Shown one piece after another: positions 13,001-20,183 of a stretch of 64,000 nucleotides of DNA. The first letter of the stretch is position 1. Each line of letters starts with the position of its first letter. The DNA is from Petrosia ficiformis. Lineage: Eukaryota > Porifera > Demospongiae > Haplosclerida > Petrosiidae. The stretch is from positions 510,001 to 574,000 of the forward strand of contig OX345647.1 in NCBI GenBank assembly GCA_947044365.1, written 5' to 3'. The notes beneath the pieces are model-generated. The model was not told the DNA's origin, made no database searches, and saw only the letters and a list, made by a program, of their open reading frames with translations. The position numbers and the translations under genes were made by a program.

Positions 13001-13554
13001 TAGCATGCAGTAATGGAGTCATTTTTTGATCGTGAAGTGAAAAGATTAGAGTTTGTTGGAGAAAGAGCTCGTATGAGAGATCAAGAGAAGAAATTAATGG
13101 ATGATGAAAAAATTGCAAAACAAGAGGTTAATCATATAGTTGTAATTGTACTGCCTAACGTAAAAACACAATTGCATTCAATGTATATGTAATTGACCTC
13201 CTTTTGAAGAATCAATGCTGTTATTTGCTCAAATATCTGTTTAATGTTTCTCGAAAACTGAACAGTTAGAACTTCCAACTTGGAACTAACACTCCTCTCA
13301 ATTGATATAAGACACACACAAACTCATCTTCTGTGATGAGGAATGTAATGAATTTTATTTTACTAGGAGGAGAAACAAGGAGTGGGAAAAGTTGAAGATG
13401 ATTGGGAAAAGAAAGCTAGAAAGGTAACAGTCACATCAATATTAATATCACTCCTAATCTACTAATTACGCAGGAATATGATGAATATTTGTCAATGGAG
13501 AATACTATATTAATAGAGTTAGGTATAAGACAACCAGAAACACAAGAAGACTAG
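5781..13554 (+). CDS. DNAI3: Dynein axonemal intermediate chain 3 (WDR63)
   Basis: Twenty-four exons: 5781-6020, 6079-6183, 6291-6437, 6739-6897, 8049-8089, 8153-8269, 8663-8774, 9080-9158, 9223-9344, 9717-9806, 9881-9973, 10068-10193, 10405-10481, 10576-10705, 10879-11094, 11216-11279, 11423-11553, 11612-11684, 11735-11792, 12697-12770, 12822-12913, 13004-13126, 13367-13423, 13474-13554; 868 residues. Family landmarks: [14 protein letters not shown] and [16 protein letters not shown] near the N-terminus, ALQQNEI-type [10 protein letters not shown] and EYQSFTDL mid-protein, then WD40 repeats ([33 protein letters not shown]) and a charged C-terminal coiled coil. The protein is an intermediate chain of the axonemal inner dynein arm I1/f, so the organism makes motile cilia. 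The start ATG at 5781 matches the family's acidic N-terminus. Introns 3, 4, 6, 7, 9 and 19 are stuffed with repeats. An X-box candidate precedes it. Confidence 0.94.
6440..6660. repeat. (TATC) and (CATC)n microsatellite in DNAI3 intron 3
   Basis: TATC repeats grade into CATCCATC and TTGATCCATC repeats between DNAI3 exons 3 and 4. Confidence 0.88.
6921..7920. repeat. 184-bp tandem satellite, about 5.4 copies, DNAI3 intron 4
   Basis: The block beginning AATATTATTGATCAAAACC recurs at 6921, 7103, 7290, 7472, 7656 and 7840, spacings 182, 187, 182, 184 and 184 bp, with only scattered differences. Each unit includes the 12-bp palindrome AAATTCGAATTT. The last copy is cut off near 7920. There is no open frame of note; it makes up most of the 1.15-kb intron. 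Confidence 0.95.
8285..8608. repeat. (GGAT)n microsatellite with duplicated flank, DNAI3 intron 6
   Basis: GGAT/GGCT array. A unit beginning ATAGATCAACTGACAAATGA occurs twice (near 8288 and 8468), so the array has itself been partly duplicated with a spacing of about 180 bp. Confidence 0.85.
8798..9076. repeat. (ATCC/ATCT)n microsatellite in DNAI3 intron 7
   Basis: About 270 bp of ATCC and ATCT repeats running up to 3 bp before the acceptor of exon 8, where it may replace the polypyrimidine tract. Confidence 0.92.
9356..9656. repeat. CACAGACAGACA minisatellite in DNAI3 intron 9
   Basis: ACAGACAG arrays broken by recurring CAACAGAGTGAAGAC and CAACAGAGTCTAGACAC spacers, giving an irregular higher-level repeat. 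Confidence 0.85.
10006..10038. repeat. (AAT)n microsatellite, DNAI3 intron 11
   Basis: Run of AAT triplets in the short intron before exon 12. A similar looser AAC/AAT stretch lies at 10715-10800 in intron 14. Confidence 0.85.
11826..12594. repeat. Minisatellite with higher-order structure, DNAI3 intron 19
   Basis: About 20 units of 33-42 bp built on ATATCCTGATACTCATACTG followed by CAGATCTG and a variable linker (CATGATGA, TATGCATTA or CATGATTGTATGA). Most units carry PstI (CTGCAG) and BglII (AGATCT) sites. A multi-unit block beginning GATTGTATGA at 11991 recurs at 12323, a 332-bp higher-order period. The stop-free minus-strand frames (Tyr-Gln-Asp-Ile-His type) are a by-product. Confidence 0.93.
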
Positions 13555-13758
13555 AATATAATGTATACATGTATATAATAATTATAGTCTTGTGTTCCAG
13601 TAATCTTTCAAGGTCATTTAGATTATAATATTTGTATACAGCATGTTCTGGTGCATTCCACTCATTATTATTATTATAAGTATTATATAATAATTATTTA
13701 CAAACTGTACTCACCTGTTGTGCAGAGGTGGATTAAAAGAGAGTTTTAGTCTCGTTAT
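13555..13758. other. DNAI3-HEPN intergenic spacer
   Basis: AT-rich spacer between the DNAI3 stop and the HEPN promoter element. No canonical AATAAA is seen close to the DNAI3 stop and nothing else is recognised. Confidence 0.5.
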
Positions 13759-13789
13759 GCGTCGTTACGCGCGTTAATTACAACGACGC
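13759..13789. promoter_or_regulatory. CpG-dense inverted repeat before HEPN gene
   Basis: Perfect 8-bp arms GCGTCGTT (13759-13766) and AACGACGC (13782-13789) around TACGCGCGTTAATTAC, ending 5 bp before the start codon. It has several CpGs within 31 bp in an otherwise CpG-poor, AT-rich region. Promoter or 5' UTR role is inferred. Confidence 0.4.
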
Positions 13790-13794
13790 GGAAA

Positions 13795-14319
13795 ATGTGT
13801 TCGCTATACTTGAAGTCTTTGTATAACAAGGGAATTCAGATGACAAATCTATGTAGAATATCACTGTGTTTTGTAAGACGAAATAGTACTGTAGGTAAGG
13901 AATGGTTAGAACAGGCTGGAAGTGATTTACAAATCCTAAAATATCTTTGCAATTCTGGGATCCATTTGAGCACTGCACATCACATTTGTTTCCTTGCTCA
14001 TCAAGTGGCAGAGAAATCATTAAAAGCCGCAAGGTTTGCAGTAATTGGAGTGGATGAACGAAGTTTGAGAAAACATGATCTGAAGATACATGCTATTACT
14101 CTGGAGTCAAAGGGATTATTACCTAAAGGAAAGCTAAGCACTTCTGTAATGCCATTGGAACCACACTATCTATACACAAGATATCCTAACTGTTACACAC
14201 CTCATCAAGCTCCTATGCAGAAATACAAAGAAAAACATGCCAGAGATGCAATGAGAAGAGCTGAACATGTATATAGACTTTCAAAAGCAATTTTGATGAC
14301 ACATGGACAGCAAATGTAA
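13795..14319 (+). CDS. Stand-alone HEPN-domain protein, possibly mitochondrial
   Basis: Intronless gene of 174 residues, unlike its multi-exon neighbours. The start at 13795 gives an N-terminus rich in Arg, Ser and hydrophobics without acidic residues (MTNLCRISLCFVRRNSTVG after a second Met at residue 16), which looks like a mitochondrial presequence. From residue 38 it is a HEPN domain: EWLEQAGSDLQILKYL (helix 1), CFLAHQVAEKSLKAARFAV (helix 2), the RSLRKHDL segment, and a C-terminal part LEPHYLYTRYPN and EKHARDAMRRAEHVY that resembles the HEPN domain at the C-terminus of sacsin. HEPN domains bind nucleotides or act as RNases. The RSLRKH stretch fits the spacing Rx4H, but its position matches the usual HDL turn, so catalysis is not claimed. 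Tail-to-tail with CTNS, 113 bp apart. Function unknown. Confidence 0.85.
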   Translation: MCSLYLKSLYNKGIQMTNLCRISLCFVRRNSTVGKEWLEQAGSDLQILKYLCNSGIHLSTAHHICFLAHQVAEKSLKAARFAVIGVDERSLRKHDLKIHAITLESKGLLPKGKLSTSVMPLEPHYLYTRYPNCYTPHQAPMQKYKEKHARDAMRRAEHVYRLSKAILMTHGQQM

Positions 14320-14432
14320 TCATATTCAAGTACACATAATACTGAAATATTAAAACATATTATAAATAGCAAAACATACGATTTTCTTACACACTTGATT
14401 CATAAACTCTATAAACTCTTATAGATTCAGTA

Positions 14433-17400
14433 TTAGGTAGAGTTATTAAAGTCAGATTCAAAGGTTGGTTTCTTTAGCCCTAGCTTGATAAGAATTTTGC
14501 CAAATTGTAGTGCTATATTTTCAGAAAGGGACAAATGAACAGGAGAAACTGGAGGATCTCCAAGAAGAGGTTTTTGCTCAGAGTTCTCGAATGGTGTGGG
14601 TGATGGAGACGTAGTATTACCAATTTTGACATACCCATGGGTAGCAGGAGGATTACGATACAATATATAATGCTGTATCATAAAGAGAATATCAAAACAG
14701 ATTGAAAAGGCTCCGAGACCGAATTTAGTTGGATCACCAAATATAGATTTCCAATCATCTGTAAAATACAGGAAGGGTATATAAATAGATAGATTTACAA
14801 TGTCAGATATATACTAGTACCATAGTTATAGGATACTAGAAACATCTGTAGAATGCTGAGAGTCCCTCCAGTGAAGTCCAATAGAACATTACCAATACTC
14901 CAACCAACTGTACTCTTACGTCTGAAATTCATAAAGGCCTATATCAGAAGAACATGCATTGACTAGAAGATAATGTACTGTTTCACTGACCTGTGGTACG
15001 TACTTGATAAGTGTAACAGCTAGTTTGACATATGAAAAGAAATATAAAAATTCCAACCAAGATAATTTATTTCCAACAGATACAAACAAAGAAATGAAGA
15101 CAAACACCCACAGCACTATTAGTATTATTATTGCAACTATGGAGATCCTTTGTCCACCTCTCTAAAGAGATAAAAATGGATAGATAGATCGAGGGATGGA
15201 TTAAGAGATATAGTTAGTATGGAGAAATGGAATGATGGATAGATAAAACAATAAATTAATTGATGGACGGAGAGATTTAGTTTATACCTCAAAGCAAAAG
15301 CATTGACAGATAGTGAACAGTGTTGCAGCTGCAGCATGGATAGCAAATATGACATCGTTAAGTTGGACTTGATTAACACTTCCTGGATATTTATCATAGT
15401 ATTCACGCTAAAAGAAAGAAGATATTATCTTTAATAAAAAATGATAGGTTCTCTTCTAAGCCCACAAAATAACTTCAAGATGCTACTCTTGTAAAATGAT
15501 TTCCAAGTAAGTTGGACTCCTTTCCATTAGCCTATTCTGAGACTACAGTGATAACCCAACTAACCTGTATTTCTGGTATCCAGTATAGTCCAATATTGAA
15601 AGCACTATATGCAACAAAACCTGTGATATTGAAGGCCAGAAAATCAAAGTTTAGTCCAACTACACTTCGACGATAAAAATTCAGAATAATCTGGAAGGGA
15701 AGATTAGCTTGAGTAAAAGAGAAGATAAACTGAGTGATATATTTACCTGTGGATAGAAAGAAATGCTCCAGGCAACAAAATAAATCCATCCAATAATTGC
15801 TATAATGATATTAAGTGGCTCAGAATGCATGATACTGACATCTCTGACGACACGATGAAGTCTAAGAGGAAATGAATTAATAATATCTCCAAGAAATGAT
15901 TAAAGATGATATAATTGCCTCTTCCTTATCAAACTTGTCTATTTCTGGTTTTTATATTTTGTCTATTCTATAATTTTACATAGCTTCCTTAATGAAGTGG
16001 TCCATGTCAGCTAACTGCCAGACAGTTTCGATACTCTTGTTCTGCTCCCCATATACTTTGTATACAGTTCAGTTCCCAATGTACGGGACATCACATACCA
16101 TGTAATACATGACTACCTACTGAGTTTATACATAGTGAAGTACAATTCAACAGTTCTATAGGTACTACATTCAATCCATTAGCCTAAAAGCTATAAATAC
16201 ATGCAATCAAATAATCTTGAGCAGACAAAATTGTACATTGTATTATTCTAATCATAAGCACACATGCTTATCTCAAGGACTTATATACCTCGTTATAGGT
16301 TTAGTCTCATAGTCTTCATTATTAGTATAGTTAAACCTGATTTCATCTCTTCCAGCCCCTATTGCATGGAACATCAGTGTGTAGTTACCTGGTACTGACA
16401 ATGTGATCTACATGATTATGTGTGTGTGTATACATATGTATTATGTATTAACTGACTATGTATGTATGTATGTATGTATGTATGTATGTATGTATAGGTA
16501 TGTATGTATGTATGTATAGGTATGAATGTATGTATGTATGTATGTATGTATGTATGTATGTATGTATGTATGTATGTATGTATGTATGTATGTATATATA
16601 TATGTATGTATGTATGTATAGGACTATAGGTATGAATGTATGTATGTACATATGTATATGTATGTATGAATGTATGTATGTATGTATGTATGTCTGTATG
16701 TATACATGTATGTACAAATGTATGCATGTATATATTTATGTATGCATGTACATGTACATGTGACTATTCGTACAAAAACAGCTGTATCAAAAGAACATAA
16801 TTAGAGACATGGGGTTGCATTCAGTATGCCAGTCCAAAACAATTCATTTTCTCTAGCAACCATTTGCTATACAATATCACTTGAAACTGCTTTCTCTCTC
16901 TCTCCTTGTTGTTTTTAACATACATGAAATTACAGCAGGAGTGATCAATATAGCTACTGTTTACTGAATAATAATCATTAAAATGAAACTATGTATATAC
17001 ATGTATTCTATTATACTTATAATCATCAGAAACTCACAATATCAGTTATGGGTTCAACAACACCACCATGTCTCATAATTACAGACAGAGATATATTATC
17101 ATATGTTGTATTGTCATAGTGACTGCATGTTGAGAAATACAAGTAGTCCAAATATAATCACACAGTATGATGCAATAATCTCTATTCTTACCTTGTGTAT
17201 ATGTAGAGTGAAGTATTACGACCAACTACAACAGATTTCACATCTTTTGCACACAATTTAAACTGTCCATCTATAAGAAACAAGACACATAGATAGATGA
17301 TAGTCATGATAGAAAACTCACACAAACACACAATTAATTAAGTCAATTACAATTTTTTTGTCCATTTTCAAGGAATCACAAGTAATTTATTTCTTCCTAT

Positions 17401-17501
17401 ATACCTTTTGCTTTATGTACGCCACAATCATTTTCACTCCAGACTCTAGAAACACACAGAGACAGAAAGACAAAGATATAAAAAAGTAAACTCCCTTCCA
17501 T
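14433..17501 (-). CDS. CTNS: Cystinosin, lysosomal cystine/H+ symporter
   Basis: Ten exons in transcript order: 17501-17405, 17270-17192, 17122-17038, 16407-16289, 15861-15747, 15690-15565, 15407-15288, 15161-14991, 14938-14821, 14758-14433; 451 residues. The chosen ATG opens with a signal peptide ([18 protein letters not shown]), then an N-glycosylated lumenal domain (NTT, NIS, NYT) to about residue 135, then seven predicted membrane helices. Two PQ-loops are intact: WSISFYPQ (PQ at 164-165) and KYVPQ (303-304). [17 protein letters not shown] and [11 protein letters not shown] are cystinosin hallmarks. It exports cystine from lysosomes. The C-terminus is about 50 residues longer than the human one and holds GYVKI (385-389) and EQKPLL (404-409), both fitting lysosomal sorting signals. 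Head-to-head with MRPL55. Confidence 0.94.
16447..16760. repeat. (ATGT)n microsatellite in the CTNS intron 3 region
   Basis: Long TATG array with ATAGGTATGAATGTATG interruptions, between the third and fourth CTNS exons. It gives stop-free frames on both strands that are not genes. Confidence 0.93.
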
Positions 17502-17504
17502 CAT

Positions 17505-17572
17505 CAACTTGCCACTCACCCAGAATGGGCGTTGGTCTTAGTAAGACATCGCCCATTAATTATGGCAAGTTG
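17505..17572. promoter_or_regulatory. 68-nt nested inverted repeat beside the CTNS start codon
   Basis: Three nested perfect arms: CAACTTGCCA with TGGCAAGTTG (17505-17514 and 17563-17572), AATGGGCG with CGCCCATT (17524-17531 and 17550-17557), and GTCTTA with TAAGAC (17535-17540 and 17542-17547). It starts 4 bp upstream of the CTNS ATG and would form a stable hairpin in the CTNS 5' UTR, or a cruciform in the shared promoter. Role inferred. Confidence 0.6.
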
Positions 17573-17708
17573 GAGAAACACGTCTTGTTCAATAATGTAT
17601 TTACATCATTTTAGAGTGTAAGAAAGTAATATGAAATGTATATATATAATAGTTATGTTTAAATCAATGTTTTTTTAAAATCCAGATTGCAGATAAGATC
17701 ACATGCGT

Positions 17709-17718
17709 GTCACATGAC
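17709..17718. promoter_or_regulatory. CLEAR/M-box-like element GTCACATGAC
   Basis: Differs by one base from the TFEB CLEAR palindrome GTCACGTGAC and contains TCACATGA, the MITF-type M-box. It lies 208 bp upstream of the cystinosin start and overlaps the proposed MRPL55 start codon. In animals the MiT/TFE family controls lysosomal genes; function here is inferred. Confidence 0.4.
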
Positions 17719-18348
17719 TGTACGTAATCAGAGTTCATGTTCATGAATATGTATATAGCTTTATTTTTCAGAAATTGTTAACAGTAGTAAGAAGTGTAGC
17801 AAATCGATCAGCAAGATCGAAGAGATTAGAAAGGTATGTTGTACATTCTCTCAATATTAATAAATACTCATTCCCATTCTATAGACTTGGTATCGGTCCA
17901 GATGGGAAACCCTTGCCTATACCTAATACTAAAAAGCTGTTTCCTCATATGTATCCTTGTCTTGTAGTTAACCAAGATGGCTCAACGTATCATATTAATC
18001 ATCGTTACCCTCATCATATCATTACTCTTCCTCTTGATCCATTGACATTGACTCAAGAAGAGAGAGAGGTATGTATATATGAGATATAATATGGATGAAT
18101 GGATGGTTGAATATGTATGGAAGATGTGTACATGAATGGACGGATGTGCAGATAGGGATTAAGGAATGGATGGATGTGGATGGATTGGTTGATAGAGATG
18201 GAATGATGAGTCCCAGTGAATGAATATATTTCATCAGGTAAGAGAGAAGCAAAAGAGACGAGCTAAAGATCATCAATATATATCAGATGAAGATCAATAT
18301 GAAGATGATGAATGGGATCACTCACAATATAAGGATTTATTAAGATGA
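17714..18348 (+). CDS. MRPL55: Mitochondrial large-subunit ribosomal protein mL55
   Basis: Model of four exons: 17714-17719, 17772-17833, 17885-18068, 18238-18348; 120 residues. The core YPCLVVNQDGSTYHINHRYP followed by LPLDPLTLTQEERE is diagnostic of mL55, and the basic N-terminus (TVVRSVANRSARSKRLER) suits a mitochondrial presequence or rRNA contact. The tail is Lys/Arg then Asp/Glu rich. It is a metazoan-specific protein of the mitochondrial 39S subunit. Exons 2-4 are secure. Exon 1 is only ATG ACT before a GTACGT donor; it is chosen because it gives a start in the right phase with a 52-bp intron typical of this locus, but a start further upstream is possible. Divergent from CTNS. Confidence 0.85.
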
Positions 18349-18496
18349 AAATGACATCATATGACATCACATGACATCATGTATCATTACATCATATTAT
18401 ATAATGTATTCTTTCGATTGGGTATAGTGAACATGTTATATACATTAGATATGAGATAAAGAAGAAGTGACAAACGTTACAATGATGAGAAGTTAG

Positions 18497-19157
18497 TTAG
18501 TCCCAGTTTATCTTGAATTTCGTAACTCTTGGACTACTTGCAAGAATATTTCTTTGTAGCTATATTTATAAGAACGGGAAGAAATAATTTCGATTGAAAT
18601 CTGTATAATTAGAACAGTTGTATGCATATTTGGTACCTTTTCTAATACCGGTTTTGCTGGAGGATTGTCGATAAGCTCTGGATCAGTGTATTCATTATTT
18701 ACATAATATCCAATGCGTACAAATTCCTGCGTTTTGTACGAACAGGTCAGAAGTACAACAGTTACACCAACGACATCTTCTGAAGGAATCTTTGATGAAT
18801 CTGGACTATCAGCCTAAAGAATGTACTCATAGGAGAGTATATCACACTCTTATGATGAGTTTGTACCTGAAATACAAAGCGATGTCTACCCTGTGGTACA
18901 GGTCCGACTAACACTGAGTCTAATACTTGATCATATGACTCATTAGAAGCTGAACCAACATATATGATCTTCCATTCCAAATCTACAGAGTTCAGTGTAA
19001 ACACATATTATATAGATATATATATATACTTCATATTATCTTACTTACCATCAGGAAGATTTTCTGCACATTCAAATGTGACTTCAAATTTGAAAGGATT
19101 AATGAATGTTGTGGGGTTATCTAGAATGGATAAATTCAACACTTGAACCTTTGCCAT
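18497..19157 (-). CDS. ASF1: Histone H3-H4 chaperone ASF1
   Basis: Four exons in transcript order: 19157-19049, 18982-18867, 18813-18637, 18559-18497; 154 residues. Strongly conserved: [20 protein letters not shown] at the start, then [59 protein letters not shown], and the end [20 protein letters not shown]. This is the complete immunoglobulin-like core that binds H3-H4 in the nucleus for replication-coupled and independent nucleosome assembly. The usual variable or acidic C-terminal tail is absent: the stop codon follows the core directly. A 51-bp repeat is found just upstream of the start. Confidence 0.95.
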
Positions 19158-19183
19158 ACTGTCCTACTGCATTATGACTATTG

Positions 19184-19331
19184 GGTGTGGTTTGGGTGGG
19201 GCTAGTGTTGAAACCTCGCCCACTCATTTGCGTAGGTGTGGTGTAGGTGGGGCTAGTGTTGAAGCCTCGCCCACTCATTTGTGTAGGTATGATTTGGGTG
19301 GGGCTAGTGTTGAAGCCTCGCCCACTCATTT
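19184..19331. repeat. 51-bp tandem repeat, 3 copies, upstream of ASF1
   Basis: Units begin at 19184, 19235 and 19286. Each contains GGGTGGGGCTAGTGTTGAA or a one- to two-base variant, and CCTCGCCCACTCATTTG. The block begins 27 bp upstream of the ASF1 start codon. The GGTGGGGC and CTCGCCCAC boxes are Sp/KLF-like, so the array multiplies possible sites. Remaining upstream sequence to 19598 shows no gene. Confidence 0.85.
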
Positions 19332-19598
19332 AATAATAGTTATAAACTTATAATACACTTGGAGATCATGTTATCAGTTGAATACATACATAGTTTATAT
19401 GGTACATCACTTATTCAGTTATTAGTGTTTCTGCCAGTTTGAATAGTTCAAATCGTTCGTGCCTGCTTAGTCTCCCAGTGAGTACTGGACTAGTATTTCT
19501 TCTTAAGCATTTCTGTAGGGAATGTCTAGAAAACCAGGGCTATTCTATTAGCTAGTTTGTAGAGTTTTTGCAATTATTTCTATCCTCTGTTGTTTTTG

Positions 19599-20073
19599 TT
19601 ACTTGTTGGAGTTCATCAGAATATATTCTTTGATTATTTTCACGCATTCTCCATTGTTATGACGCTCTGCTACCCTTTCTGGAGTGTCACCATATTCATC
19701 TCGTTGTGTGATATTACAACCAAACTTCAATAAGGTTTGCAGACATTGCTCATGTCCTATGGTAGTAAGATATGTTATCCATGATGCATTTAAAAAAAGA
19801 GAATTTCATACTTATACTTAACAAAAATGATTTTGTACCTCCTTCACAAGCAAAGTGAGCTGGCGTCCAACCTACATCAGTTTTAGCATTAGGATTACAA
19901 CCAGCTTGTAATAACACATAAACACATTTCTTATACCCTGATGCACAGGCAACATGCAAGGCAGTTCTTCCTCCCCAGTAGATATCTGGTTCATTGAGAT
20001 CTTGGCCTTTCTTAATAGCTTCTTCCAATTTCAGTAAATCCCCAATACTAGCTGCTTCATGTACTTCAGTCAT
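19599..20073 (-). CDS. Small ankyrin-repeat protein, ANKRD66-like
   Basis: Two exons, 20073-19839 and 19756-19599; 130 residues. Starts MTEVHEAASIGDLLKLEEAI, then three ankyrin repeats: GGRTALHVACASGYKKCVYVL, VGWTPAHFACEGGHEQCLQT and YGDTPERVAERHNNGECVKI. The short N-terminus and repeat order resemble vertebrate ANKRD66, which has an additional C-terminal tail not present here. Ankyrin repeats bind proteins; the partner is unknown. It starts 110 bp from the divergent sulfotransferase gene. ANKRD66 assignment is moderate because ankyrin repeats converge readily. Confidence 0.85.
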
Positions 20074-20183
20074 TGCTGCAGAAATAAAGGTGGGGCTCAG
20101 CTCCTAATGCGCATGCGTGAACTCACATGGCGGGTGAACGTATACGAAGAAACTTGGAGCTTACCTGACAGTGAGGTCTGAGA
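20074..20183. promoter_or_regulatory. 110-bp bidirectional promoter
   Basis: Spacer between the divergent ANKRD66-like and sulfotransferase start codons. It contains CTAATGCGCATGCGTGAAC with the NRF1-like core TGCGCATGCG near 20108-20117. Role inferred from position. Confidence 0.5.

Noticed and set aside
14062..14082. RSLRKH in the HEPN protein as a proven Rx4H RNase motif
   Set aside because: Spacing fits, but the location corresponds to the common HDL turn between helices rather than clearly to the catalytic helix, so no activity was called.
17520..17559. Alternative cystinosin start at ATGGGCGATGTC with donor GTGAGT
   Set aside because: Its phase does not match the next exon, and the ATG at 17501 gives an uninterrupted signal peptide in frame.
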